Below, in pieces: positions 33,537 through 45,841 of a DNA stretch of 64,000 bases. The notes below the pieces were generated by a model, which was not told the origin of the DNA, did no database searches, and saw only the letters and a program-made list of their open reading frames with translations. Within the stretch, counting starts at the first letter, position 1; the number at the start of each line of letters is the position of its first letter. The stretch is from assembly GCF_022965805.1 (NCBI RefSeq), contig NC_133116.1:2604001-2668000 (forward strand), read 5' to 3'. A program made the translations under genes and the position numbers. Source of the DNA: Primulina eburnea (lineage: Eukaryota > Streptophyta > Magnoliopsida > Lamiales > Gesneriaceae).

Positions 33537-34795
33537 GGGCGTAGTGTGCGACTTGGGAGATTGGACTTCCATTGTTGTGTAATGTATTTTTTTCTGAAAA
33601 TATTTATCAAAGTTCTTTAATTCATTTTAGTTACATGTTAGAATTATATATTTGTTTACATAAATAGAATGTTGTTTCCGAGGTTACTTCAATTTAAAAT
33701 GAAAGTTTGTAGTAACTTGATGAAATATGAGGGCGACTATTAGAGGTGCAAAATTAATTCCATTTTTGTGACGTATAGGAAAGTATACTCTATATTAGTT
33801 ACTAACTCACACTATTATTAAAACTAAAATTATAGTGATGACAAATATAAATTATTTTTAAAAAGTAATAAAACTCGTAGAAGTATGCAACACATGCATA
33901 ATAACACTAATATAAACGTTTCGTCAATATACATAACGATATATAAATATTGTTATAAATATCTTTAAATAAAAAACATACATTATTGATAATACATCTA
34001 AGGTGAGGTTATACAATGAGGATTCTTTAGTGATTTGATTATATTTTTTCCGGTCTCTCAAAAAACGATGAAATGTTGTCTTGCCAAAGCTTTTTGCACA
34101 CTCGTTATTCGAGCTAGCACCTAATTCTCTTCTTATTCGGATGAGACGGTAGACGAGTTGGTTCGAGTGGAGAAAATAATGGTTTTATTCCACTTTAAAA
34201 AAAAAAACACTCAACTTCATGGTAATGATGTCATATTTATACACACAAAAAATTTTATTACTAGATATAAATTTTTAAGCCGGTTTTTCATAAAAAAAAA
34301 TATTTTTTATCAAAAGTATATTCCACCTATATGACATTTATAGTCGGACTCAAACCTAATCATACTCAAACCTATCGGATCGGTTCAACCCAAACCCGCC
34401 CATGAAGGAAAACAAGGAAGAGCCATGGCTGCAAAATGACTGTCACATATCATTTACAGTTCTTCTTCTTTCCTCTCTCATGAGAAATCTGATTCGCACT
34501 TCAATTCGTCCAATTTACTCTGAAACAATTTTCTATCCGCTGCCTCGATTTATCCCTTTCTCCTTCAAGTTCAGGTGCACCATTTTTGTTTTCCACATTA
34601 TATGCATCACATGAAAAAATGCATGGAATTTACACAAAATTTTACAGCATATATTTGATATACATCGTCACGAATTTATTATCTCGCTTGTTCCATTAGT
34701 GGGTTGTCGTTATTTTGGTGATTTGATACACTGCGTGACAGAATAGAGTGTGATGCAGAAGATACACCAAGAGTGGAAAACATCAAGGCGAAATC
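33537..34795. other. Intergenic region and probable 5' leader of the 5'-nucleotidase
   Basis: 33600-34400 is AT-rich with no gene. A leader exon may end at the donor-like CAG|GTGCAC (34572-34577) and splice to the acceptor at 34739-34741; an in-frame TGA at 34751-34753 means coding starts only at 34796. The leader splice is a guess from consensus. Confidence 0.45.
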
Positions 34796-37700
34796 ATGGA
34801 GCATGTTGTGTTTGACGGCGTTGAAGTAATGGTGGGTGACCCTCAGTTTCTTCAGAGAAAAATATCCGCTGTTCGATTTGAGGGTCCAGCAAAGCTTCAG
34901 GTTTTGTTTTGGTCCCTTATGTTTTAATTAGTTGTTTCGGTGCGGATTTATATTAATAACAGCAACTTGAGCCAGATTATGAAGCTCGTGTGTTACATTG
35001 TTTGATTCTTGTTACCTATGACTTATGCTGGTAATTTTGGTTCTTCTTGGAGACTTGATGGTTCAACCACAACCTACTTTACGTGGCTGTAATTAGATGA
35101 GCCAGGCTCGAGATTTCGTGAGGGAGGAAATATATTTATCGTCGCAATTGCATTTTTAGAACCATAAGTTCAAATTTTTTTCCTTAGGAGAGGATGAGAG
35201 AGAGAGATTTTGATTAGTTAATATGATTTGCATATGATGTCTAAGAGTCTAAGTCGGGATTCCAGTTTCTTCAAGGTTGTGATGCACCAACCACATGAAT
35301 GACACTTTGAATTCGATATGAAATTTTTTTGTATTGTCCCCTCCACCCCCCCCCTCCCTCCACCTCTCACAAAAAAAGAATCGATTATGATTAAATCATG
35401 TTGACTACTCTGAGCTACCTAAAGGCTTAACCCTAAATTGATGTCCGTGAAGTGTTGTATTAAAAATATCATTTTTTTCAACTGAAAAATCTAATATTAC
35501 CCCGCTTGTAAATTGTTTTTTATGAAAGTTCGTTCATCTGAGAACTAACTTCCACAAATGCCTTATAGTTTCAACAATAAGTAGGGTGAGCATCTGCATC
35601 ACTGCATCAGCCATTTGGGCATCGTTTGCAAGTGTGCTTTATGCACACTTTTAGACATACAAAAATCTTTGGAAACACATCAATCTAGTTGATCTTGTCT
35701 TGTGGCCTTGCATTGTCAAAGCAGCCAATTTTATTTGTTTTTAAATGGATTTTGCAATTAATGGTTTATCTACGTGGTTGTCAATTATGTTTTTGATAGT
35801 TTTCTTTTTGGTCATGTATGAATTTGTCACTCGTATCATATTTCAATATAATAGGTTATTGCTGATTTTGATGCTACTCTAACAAAATACAGGATCCATG
35901 GACAGAGAGGGCAAAGTATGCATCTTCCAGTTTTTCATTCAATTTCCTTCTTTTATAGAATTCTAATCGCATTCAGAAACATTAGTGCAGCTATAAATAA
36001 GAAACACTTGTTGAACAGTTTTCTTTTTTGGTTATTGAATTGTTGAGCTTAAACTGTGTAGGTAGTCATGGAATTCTGCAGCAGGGGAATCCTGAATATG
36101 ATCTCAAGAGGCAAAACTTATATGATTATTATCATCCTTTAGAAATCGACCCCACAATTCCACTTGATGAGAAAGCCAAACTCATGGAAGAGTGGTACGA
36201 GAGTTTCATTCTTTGAAATTCATACAGGATCTCAGCTAGATCACTATCCACGCAATTGCTGAAATTATATTGTGATATTCTATAAAAGAATATGCTAGAT
36301 CCCTATTTCAATATTGCAGAAATTGTCGTGTTATCTTCTATGGAAGATTATGGTTTCTTAGATTTGACCCTTGCCCTTTTTTCATGCTGTCAGTATACTA
36401 GATTTAGAATTTTTGGTTTAAAAATTGCTTGGCTTTTGGTAGCATAAATGTTTGATTCTATTTATTAGGTGGGAGAAAACCCACGGTCTTCTTATTGAGG
36501 GAGGACTCACTTTTGATGCAATAAGGAGCTCTGTGGCTAATTCCAAGATTGCTTTCAGGGATGGTGTTATTGAACTTTTTGAACTTTTGGAGGTATAATT
36601 AATGGTTACCTACTGGGCTTCTCTTTTACATGTAATAAAAGGAGAGTTTCAAATTAAATTGGTTGTCTTACCGCGAAAATATGCAACATTTGCCCAATAT
36701 AATATTTCCAGTTCTGGTTAAATATGTTCTGATGATGGTGGCAGAGCAACCAAAATTCACGCAACAATACTATAGTAATTTTCTGAAGTAGATTAGTGTT
36801 TCTTGCAGAAGAGCAATGTTCCTGTCCTTATATTTTCTGCTGGCCTTGCGGATATAATTCAAGAGGTTGGTTATCTGAGTTGTAGTTGTTTTTCATGATT
36901 CTGAATTTCTGTCGAGTTATATAATAATCTTTTGTGAAGTTATAATCCCTTCGAAAAGTGGAGGTAGAAAACATTTCTTTTTGGGGCTTATATTTGGTGG
37001 CTTCTTATCAGGTGCTGAGACAGAAACTTCATAGGTCTTTTGATAATGTTAAAATTGTATCCAACCGAATGGTTTTCGATCAGAGTGGCAATCTTGTGTC
37101 ATTTAAAGGTAATGTTCTTGTTTTCACTAGAAGTATCAGTTGAAGTAATTTGTGCTGCCTCGAATACCTGTGATGAATATTCTAATACTATAATAGTGTC
37201 GTGTTTGGAGGTTTGCTTAATGAAAAATCATTGAAAGTTAATGAATCTGAATGGACCACCCATTTTTTCTTCTTCCTTTCTTAGAAAAAAGTATCAGTGA
37301 GGATAATCCATTTTTTATTACAGGGAAAACAATCCACGTACTGAATAAGAATGAGCATGCGATTGATATGGCTGGGCTTGTCCGTGGTCAATTAGGTGAC
37401 CCAAATGGAATTACAAATGATGCATCCTCTGTGAAATTGAGGACGAATGTGCTACTTCTGGGTGATCACATCGGAGATTTGGGAATGTCTGATGGATTGA
37501 ACTACAATACAAGAATATCTGTGGGATTCCTGTGAGTATCAATCGTTCCTTGAAAATTTCATGGCTATATTGCATCTTGAATTCAATTTTTCTTAGCAGG
37601 GAAATGTGTTATGAGCTTAGCTGGCACCAGTGCTTTCGATTTTTGTTCTATTAATTTCCTCGTTTAATTTATTAATATCTTTTCTTTTGGCAAGTTAATA

Positions 37701-39386
37701 TCTTTTTAACAGAAGTGAAATGTCCATATGGGTGAAATTATTGACAAAATCATGCGTAGATAAGTTATGTTTCTATATGATCTCATTTTTCATCTTAAAC
37801 TTCTTCACTTGGACCTTATTATATAGACTCGTGATATGTTTTTGTAATTAATGATTCTGTATATTATTGAGTGATCAAGACTTGTTATAAAGGTGGAAAG
37901 AAGTATGGGATTTCTTCCCTGGACACATGGAATTTGATCTATATCTATCATCTGATAATAGTTTTTAATCCATCTAGGGATAGTTCTTAAGTATGTTATC
38001 AGTATCATTGCAACCAAACTCGGTATGATGGAATTTAGCATGTAAGGATAAACAGGAATTTGATCCAGACTAGGACTGGCATGGATCAATTAGTCTTCAT
38101 TGCTCCCCTATAGAGTTGCAAGAAGTTGGTTTTCTTACAAAAGTATTGCATAAGTTGGATTTGAGTCCAATATACATGAGCTGGGAATGAGTGATTGTAT
38201 TTTATTTATCTAGGGATAATACATGTCTATCTATGTTGTAGATTGTACTTTGCATAAAAATGAATTTTATGAAAATAATGTAGTGGAAATCTTTGCCCTT
38301 AAGACTCTAATCACTGCCCTATAAAAGTATATACACCTATAATGGAGTATGAACGTTTAGTTGCCAAGAATTCTCTAGTATCAGTTGTTTGATGAGAAAT
38401 TCCCTGTTATTGGAACTTATTTTTTGTCATTTGTTATATTCAGTAATGAAAAATATACTACTGCAATTCTGAGATGCATTCTTCAAACTATTTTAGACAC
38501 ATGACCTTATCAAGTATTTCTTGCAGGAATGACAACATTGAGAGCTCTCGTGATACCTACCGTAAATCATTTGATGTGGTGTATATGGTGAGTACAAAGC
38601 TTCTGATAACTTACCCCTTTATCTCTTCTCTGAAGCAAATATTTGCAGAATGGTTATCCGTACCACAATGCTGAAAAAAAACTGATGTTTCATCGCATTG
38701 AAAAAGGGTGGCCGCTGTTCCCATTGCTGGGAAATATCTATATTTCAGCTTAGTTGATATCGATTATTTTTGCCAGAGACAAGTGCAAATGTTGAGCTTG
38801 TCTCCTTGATTTCACATGTCAAATGTCAGAATCAAGTTCATGCATCTTATCCATGTGCTGGTGTAAACCGAAAAAAATCTGCTATTTCACAAAGATATAA
38901 TAAAAGAAGAATAACTCACCTTATCCTTCTGCAATGGGCATAATCTTAAAGTCACGAAAGAGTTTATCTTGGGATGTCTTTCTACTACACCAGATGCACT
39001 GATTGTAATTTGATCTTGTGAGTTTTGTGTTCCATTTCATATGAAGAAATAGTTATCAATTCACTTGTTGTCTCTAAGGAAAACAGTTCCCGGTAAAAAG
39101 AGTAGAGGGCTTGATGGTATGATTTAGTTATCACTCGAGCACTTGATGCACATGATCTTTTGCTATTTTTGTGTGTGTCAAGCATTTTTAAGTGCATGAG
39201 ACTCAATGATTTTTGAGTCATTGCAATGGAAGATTTTGTACCGTAGCTACATTTGAAATTATGCACTTGGTTATAGTTAATTAATTTTTTTTTGAATTTC
39301 TGGAGTGCTTTCTCGTGCAGAATGATGCACCAATGTGGGGAGTTGTGAAGCTTGCTTCTCAGCTTTGTTCACCTGTATGTGATTGA
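34796..39386 (+). CDS. Cytosolic 5'-nucleotidase III-like (HAD family)
   Basis: The enzyme dephosphorylates nucleoside monophosphates (pyrimidine and 7-methylguanosine monophosphates in characterised relatives) in the cytosol, with Mg2+. Nine coding exons join in frame: 34796-34900, 35855-35915, 36062-36194, 36469-36592, 36809-36865, 37012-37108, 37324-37531, 38527-38587 and 39321-39386. This gives 303 residues, the usual length. The HAD nucleophile motif is VIADFDATLTKYR, followed by GQRGQSSHGILQQG, PVLIFSAGLADIIQEVLRQK (HAD motif II region), SNRMVF, and GDHIGDLGMSDG (motif IV acidic pair). It ends NDAPMWGVVKLASQL. The ATG at 34796 is the first after an in-frame stop at 34751. There are no defects. 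A C-rich run (35338-35368) lies in intron 1. It converges with the NT-C2 gene. Confidence 0.94.
35338..35368. repeat. C-rich low-complexity tract in intron
   Basis: CCCCTCCACC followed by CCCCCCTCCCTCC; a pyrimidine-only tract within the first coding intron of the 5'-nucleotidase. Confidence 0.8.
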
Positions 39387-40270
39387 AAGTTACGGGTCTC
39401 TTGCAAAATAACATGGCTCGAGTTGTTCCTTGTTTCCAAGGTGAAATGACTAAAACAGAGCTTGCTTGCCCGGACAACGAGTATTGTGCAAGCTATTTCG
39501 GTTGATGGCTTCTCGTCATCAGTACTGTTTTTTGGGTTCTGCTCTATTTTTGCTTTACCAGATGTTCATACTGATAAACTCGGCCTCAAATTTAGGATTC
39601 AGTAAGTCATAGATTATTATTTCAAAAGGTTGATGCAGTCATCATTCTGTCATGATTGAATTGTTGATTTAGAGGCCTCGTTTAATCGAGTCAGATTTGA
39701 AAAGATCTGCCTCACTCTCTTTTACTTTCCTGTTCATTTTAATTCATGTCAGAAAGTGTAAGAAATTTTGCAGTTTTATCCTTTTTTCTTTTGTGCATAT
39801 CAAATTTTCGCTTTACTAGTGGTTACTTTGGACGAATAATTCTGTATAGGACTTGAGATGTGTATATCCTTGTATCTCATAAATTTAGAAGTAACAAAAA
39901 ATTATTTAATACAATTTTTTTATACGTATGCATGCATCATATGCCAAGTGACACATGCTAGTATATACTAAAAATTAAAGTAACTAACAAACTTTAACCA
40001 TAGTTCGAACTTTTATTTATTTTCAATATAGTTCGAACGTTTATTTTTTTGAGTTCACTGGTTAAATTTAAATTAACCGAATCGAGATGCAATGCAAAGC
40101 CTAGGTTCATCTAAACTTAATGATCGAGTTCAAATGTGACAGGAACATTCACCTTGATTTGGCTCCTTGGACTAATTCACAAAACAAATGAGAGAAGAAA
40201 ATATATTTGTCAACTTTATTACTTCATTAGATTACAATGTAACTTTGCTTTTTTAGATTACAATGTAACT
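39387..40270. other. 3' region shared by convergent nucleotidase and NT-C2 genes
   Basis: Probable 3' untranslated regions of both genes; no other coding potential seen. Confidence 0.55.
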
Positions 40271-40272
40271 TT
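40227..40272. repeat. 20-bp direct repeat at the NT-C2 stop codon
   Basis: TTAGATTACAATGTAACTTT occurs at 40227-40246 and again at 40253-40272, with 6 bp between. The second copy overlaps the stop codon (minus-strand TAA at 40273-40271). Confidence 0.9.
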
Positions 40273-43200
40273 AAGATTCATCAGATTCAGTTGGTGCTAA
40301 TGATAACACTGGTGGTGATTCTGTTTTTAGTATTGGCAAGCACCTAGTGAAATGGAATTCGATTTGCAGCCGGTGATGAATGCTCGTCGATGCAACCAAT
40401 CCCTTTTTCAGATCATCTTCCAGCTCCCTGATCGGAATAGCAGCCAAGAAGCTCTTGATGTACTCTTTGCACGAATCTTTACCCATACATAACATCGATG
40501 ATTCCTCGTCATCGTCGTTTCTTGGAGCATCATCGTCTTTTTCGGATTTTTCATCTGATTTTTTACGGGCCTCCTTTTCAATCTGATATATAGTTGTATC
40601 TTTATCAAACTTCAAGATAAAGGCTTGGTTGCAGCCCTCGAAAAGCCTCTCGCCCAGAGTGTCGATGACGTAGAAACAATCGTGTTCAATCTTCAGTACA
40701 AAGAAATGGTCGTTCCAACTGATGATATAGAGCAAGGGGTCGTTGGAGGAAGTGTCGTTTTTTGAGGCACAAATGCATATCTCGTCCCATATGCTGTCAA
40801 ACGACATTGCCCCTTGGAGGAAATCAAACCCTTTGTCCTCTAGTCCATCCGGGCGGAAAAACCCGACAAAGGATTTTTCGGGTACAACGGAAAGTGGGCG
40901 AACTTCAGCCTCGAGGACTGTCTCGAGATCAAAATGCTTGTCGGGGAACCTTTCTTGATAAGTCTCATTCTCACAGAGATTCCTCCACTCGAGTGAACCT
41001 TCACGGATCAGGCTGTCGAGTTGGGATTTAATCGGCATTTCATCGTGGTTGGACTGTAACCAGTCGGCAATCACTGCTACGAGGGCTGTGCATGCACTTT
41101 CACCAGCTGCTCGTTCGCTCCTCTGGTCAATTGAAGCAAAGAAAACTCGAGTTTTCAACTTCTTTAATCCATCGCGGCTGACGATCTCCTTATCCTCCCA
41201 TACACCAACAGCAAAATTGTCTTCTCCAAATACACACGAGGATGGCTGATCAGCAACTGAATCTTCTTCAGTTTTTTGCTCCTGTCACATTTATAGACAA
41301 CATTAAAAACATGAAATTGTCACATATTTTGAAGTCGGTATCCATTAATACGAGCAATAAAGATAATTAAATGAATCGTGGAAGAAAAAGTACTATCTGC
41401 TCGGACGACATCAAGATAATCACACGCGTGAATAGAAGGGCAAGGAAATGAAAACAAACCTCAAAAGTGGTTTCATCCGAAGAGCCAAGTTGTCGACGAT
41501 CAAAATCAATGTCATCTCCTCCTTCCTCTCCATAATAATTTTTCAACAATGGCTCTCCTTTAACTTTTGGGGATCTGAAGCTTAGCTTTCTTTTCCTCCA
41601 GGGTAGAAGCCTGTTCTTGAAACCATGTGGCGGTGACTTATCTGGCTTCGATGCATCAGAATCCCCGGAATATACTTGCCCCACGTCTGAGTTACGATGG
41701 CTAAAGTAAATCCAGTCCTCATCCTCACTACTGCTTGTGTTCGAGTATTTTGAAACACCAGCATGATTTGCATGGGCCAATGTTCCATAGCTGAACGATT
41801 TTCGAACAAATGAGACATCTTTTACGTCCTTAGATTCCCTTTCATCGGAGTCATCGGATGATTCAGTTTGAAGTGGGAAAGTAAACTCGATGTCCTCGCT
41901 TTTACTCGAGCTCCTTCCATCACTGACTTCCTCTTCATGACCGGTCCTTTTACCTCTTTGTGCGAACATCCCGTTAAAGGTATTTGCTTTTTTTGAACCC
42001 GTCCTAAGATCAGGTAGCTCCTCTTTGTCCTTTGAAATTACATCTCCATAACAAGGGGATCGAGGAAACAAAAACATCGATCTCGAGGTCGTTTCAGAAG
42101 TTTCCTCGAGATTTTTCAATTCTAAAAGGAAAATTGACAGCTGCAATCATGTAAACGAACAGTCTTAGCCAAAATTACGGTACAAAAAGAGTCATTAACG
42201 AACAAACGGAAGATGGCTAGTTGCTTACCGAAAGAGATGTAATACTGCAAACCGTGTCACCGCATATCGCCAGAGGGACGTTAAGTTCACTGCCATGTTT
42301 TGTAGCTGTAGTGGCAAAGTCAGCAAGGTTCAGAGATGCAGTGGCGAAAATAGAGGCCCTGTTCTTTGAATCCTGTTTTGAACCCTGATTCAGGACACAA
42401 TTCGCCAGCATTTCAATGCAAAGAATTTTATCCAAAAACGACATGTCAAATAAATTTAATTCTAAATGTACCCATGAGATCAACATATTGTTCTTTGTTC
42501 TACTCGTTAATTCAACACAATTCTTAGGCTGAAAAAATAGTAAAACTCTATATAAAAATAATTTTCCACTACAAGGGAAGAACACAAAGAAATAGAAAAA
42601 AGATGTTAGTTCTTCAAATATGTTATGTATGACAACCTTTCAATGATCAGCAACCAAATATGTGAGAAAAATAAATTTTAAAATAATTTTTCCCGCAGAT
42701 CATCCTCTCAATCCCAAAACAAGTCATCGATCCTAAAATATGGGTAGAAAAATCAAAGGCCCTTTTTCTCTCTAAATGTGAAAATGCATCATTTCTTGAT
42801 TATAAGAACCAAGGTATGTAATTCACCTCAATTTCTATATACAACAAATTACACTGCTTCGGTATGAAATACTGCACAACAAATTTTTTTATAAAAGGTC
42901 AAACCACATCACTTAACACCAAAAGAAGCCCCCAAAAAAAAAAACCAAAAAGCAAGAAAAAATGATACTCATTACTCAAACTCACATTGAAAACTGTAAA
43001 CGAAACCTCCCACGGATGAAAGACACCATCCTTGCAAATGGACAAATTGCAAACATTTTGAAACTCCTCATTCCACTCAACAACCCCATCTTCTTCTCTT
43101 ATTATCTCCTCTTTTGTGAAATTCCTCCTCACGCTTCTTCTCAATGAAGTCAAAGCATTTCCCTTTGAACCTTTCCACTTTATTTCAACTGAAAATCTCG

Positions 43201-43309
43201 GAGGATCTTGGGGTTGTGGTGATGATTTGAGGCCTGTGAGTTGATGAACCGTAATATTGGCTACGAATTTCTTGAACGAGGGCCTCCAGTTCATCATCTT
43301 CACCACCAT
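40271..43309 (-). CDS. NT-C2 (EEIG1/EHBP1 N-terminal) domain protein
   Basis: This is a plant protein of unknown biochemical role with an N-terminal C2-like domain. Animal NT-C2 proteins link membranes to the cytoskeleton, and plant PMI1 uses such a domain in chloroplast positioning; transfer of either role is inference. Four minus-strand exons join in phase 0: 43309-42986, 42384-42229, 42140-41460 and 41281-40271, giving 723 residues. Exon 1 and 2 form the NT-C2 domain (WRPSFKKFVANITVHQLTGL, FSVEIKWKG, VEWNEEFQNVC, ASIFATASLNLADFA). Exon 3 is a serine/acid-rich linker. Exon 4 is the conserved C-terminal region (LVAVIADWLQSN, LIREGSLEWRNLCENE, RFPDKHFDLETVL, VRPLSVVPEKSFVGFF), shared with Arabidopsis At2g25460, At3g11760 and At5g04860. 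Start could be 43309 or 43297. Confidence 0.9.
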
Positions 43310-44366
43310 TTTCTCTCTTCTGGTGATGAACTCTTTTGACTTTCACAATAAATATCACCCAGAAACAACAAATGAAAAAAGAATCGCTTTTTGCAGATTT
43401 TTTTTCTTGTGAAATTGAGGGGTGGATGATCAAGAAAAAGGGAATTTTGGGAGATGGGACTTGGGACTGAATCTAAACGCGGTATTTGAACGTTAGTTTG
43501 GATACCAAGAAAGGAGAGATATATACAAATAGTGTAAGCATGTTCGTGTGCACAACCACTTTCAAAGAAGAGAGGCCGGCCTATGTCATAAGAACCAACG
43601 CCTTTGCCAGTTGACTTTTTAACATGAAAGTGAGACGCATGTAAAAAAAATAAAAGAAAGATGCATGTCATAAAATTACAAGACATTCCTATTGTATATT
43701 TGTTTTTTTTCATATTTATTTTTTTATTATCAAATTTAAGTCTAAATCTGATGATTTTGTTTATTGGAGAAGTTAGTGAAAAATTCTCAATCAAAACATT
43801 TCTTTAGGTTCACTTCCTATCCACAAAATTGTGGTACTATGTCATACAAAATGTGGTACACTTCATGTGGAAATTTGGTACTAAAAAAGTACCCAAGAAC
43901 TGAACACAAAAAAAACGATGGCCGGCGATTGAAAGCCAATTTCTCATAAAAATTATTAATTCTGATTATTTGTGTATTTAATATGTAGCATAACCCGGAT
44001 ATTTTTCATCTATGTGGATATAGAGTTTGAATTATATCACTTTTGCGAGGTGCAAATGCAATTTACCCATTTGGTAAAAAAAAAATGAAAACATATTTAA
44101 TAATGAAGTTTCCTTGAATTGGAAAAGGGATTGGGTGGGAATCTTGGAATGAATCGCGCTGCTTATACAATCATCGAACCTATATATAAATATAATTTTA
44201 GATAATTAGTTATTTATGGTAATGACAGGTCTATTAATTTATATAAAATTTTTTAACAAAATTATTATCTTATTAATTTATCAAAATTTTTATTTTAGTC
44301 CACTGGCCCAAGCCGAGACCAATAAAAATATTATTTTATAGATATTATTAATTTGTGGAGTTTTTA

Positions 44367-44400
<34 letters not shown>

Positions 44401-45279
44401 TAAAAACTTTAACGTCTATTATATGTTATGAAACATAAAAAAATTTCTCATTCAATAAGTGAGTTACATCATCGATACTCACATAAATAAATGTACACAG
44501 TAAATGTACAGTATATCAAAAAACGAGACATGTCTGTTCGGTTCATATCTATAATGAAAAATAATACTTTTGAGATTAAAAATCATATTTTTTGTAAATC
44601 AGGATCATTCTTACAAAATGAACACGTGAGAAGATCTCATAGATACTCGCATAAATTTGTATGGGAAGTCTGCAACAATCAGTCGAGGTGAGCAACAATC
44701 AATACACATACATACATGATCTGATCCAACTAATAAAAAAATATTATTTTTTTACTACAAATATAAGATGGGATCGATTTGTTTTATGAATATAAATTCG
44801 TAAAATTATTTTATACGATGATATCTATTCATATATTAGACTAGACGACGTCGATGACCATAATAATAATGATATTATCTAGGTTTCGATGTATCGTGGA
44901 TGCCATCCATCATCTGTTTGGAAATCACGACGAAATATCATTTAAATTTGTTTAGGGCATAACTTCTTGTTTTTGGATTATTCATTGGGGGTTTCCATAC
45001 TTTTGTCTTGATTTTCTCGTACAGCTCCTCGCATGTGTTTTATCATTAATATTTTTTTTAATTTTAAAAATATGGGAAAATTGATTATATTTTGTTAAAT
45101 TAATACGGGTAAAATAAAATTAAATAATTGTGCACAACGTAAATTTTTCGAGACAATAATATTTTCAAATAATAAGTTTTTAACACCCACCTATATAAGA
45201 AAAATTACATTGTTGTTATTGTAATTTACATTTTTTCTATTTAAATTCCCTTAACGATGAATTGGTATTTTTTCTCTTG

Positions 45280-45282
<3 letters not shown>
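43310..45282. other. Promoter side of the NT-C2 gene and AT-rich intergenic DNA
   Basis: 43310-43560 is the likely promoter and leader of the NT-C2 gene. Beyond it I see no gene. A TA-rich microsatellite lies at 44366-44400. 44460-44660 contains GTGAGA-like words, but the resemblance to the inverted-end family is too weak to call. Confidence 0.5.
44366..44400. repeat. (TA)n microsatellite
   Basis: A TA run broken by one G. Confidence 0.9.
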
Positions 45283-45356
<74 letters not shown>

Positions 45357-45367
45357 TATATATATAT
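45283..45367. repeat. Long (TA)n microsatellite
   Basis: About 85 bp of nearly pure TA, the longest simple repeat in the window; length is likely variable between individuals. Confidence 0.95.
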
Positions 45368-45661
45368 TTATATTTATATTTTTGGTCATGTGACGATAAA
45401 TTTCACTTTTAATCATGTAATTTATATATAAAAATTTTAAAAAACATACAAGTTGTAGAACGAAAAATAAAAATTTATATTAATATGATAAAAATGAAAA
45501 ACATACAAATTAATTTTTAACCTAACTAAAATTGAAATAAATGTAAATTATTTCTCCTTTATATAAAGAAGTGCATCGAGTCACGCTATTTATATTTTAT
45601 TACATGTTTAGCAAAAAAATTATTATATTAATTAATACTATTATTACATCATGATAATGAG

Positions 45662-45841
45662 TAGGTCTCATGTGAGACCGTCTCACGGATCTCAATCTGT
45701 GAGACGGGTCAACCCTACTCATATTCACCATAAAAAGTAGTACTCTTAGCATAAAAAGCAATATTATTTCATAGATTACCCATATAAAGATCCGTCTCAC
45801 AAAATTTGACCCGTGAGACCGTCTCACACAAGTTTTTGCCC
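45662..45841 (-). mobile_element. Short element with GTGAGACGGTCTCAC ends
   Basis: It begins GGTCTCATGTGAGACCGTC and ends GTGAGACCGTCTCACACAAG, then TTTTTGCCC. The core (TATTCACCATAAAAAGTAGT, TAGCATAAAAAGCAATATT) matches the other copies. About 180 bp; no coding capacity. Confidence 0.8.

Noticed and set aside
40380..41249. Several plus-strand open frames opposite the NT-C2 gene
   Set aside because: They are antisense shadows of the long exon 4 (41281-40271), which shows clear family conservation on the minus strand.
44460..44660. Possible further copy of the GTGAGACGGTCTCAC family
   Set aside because: Only scattered GTGAGA-like words and one AATAATACTTTTGAG match; the ends and core are not clear enough.
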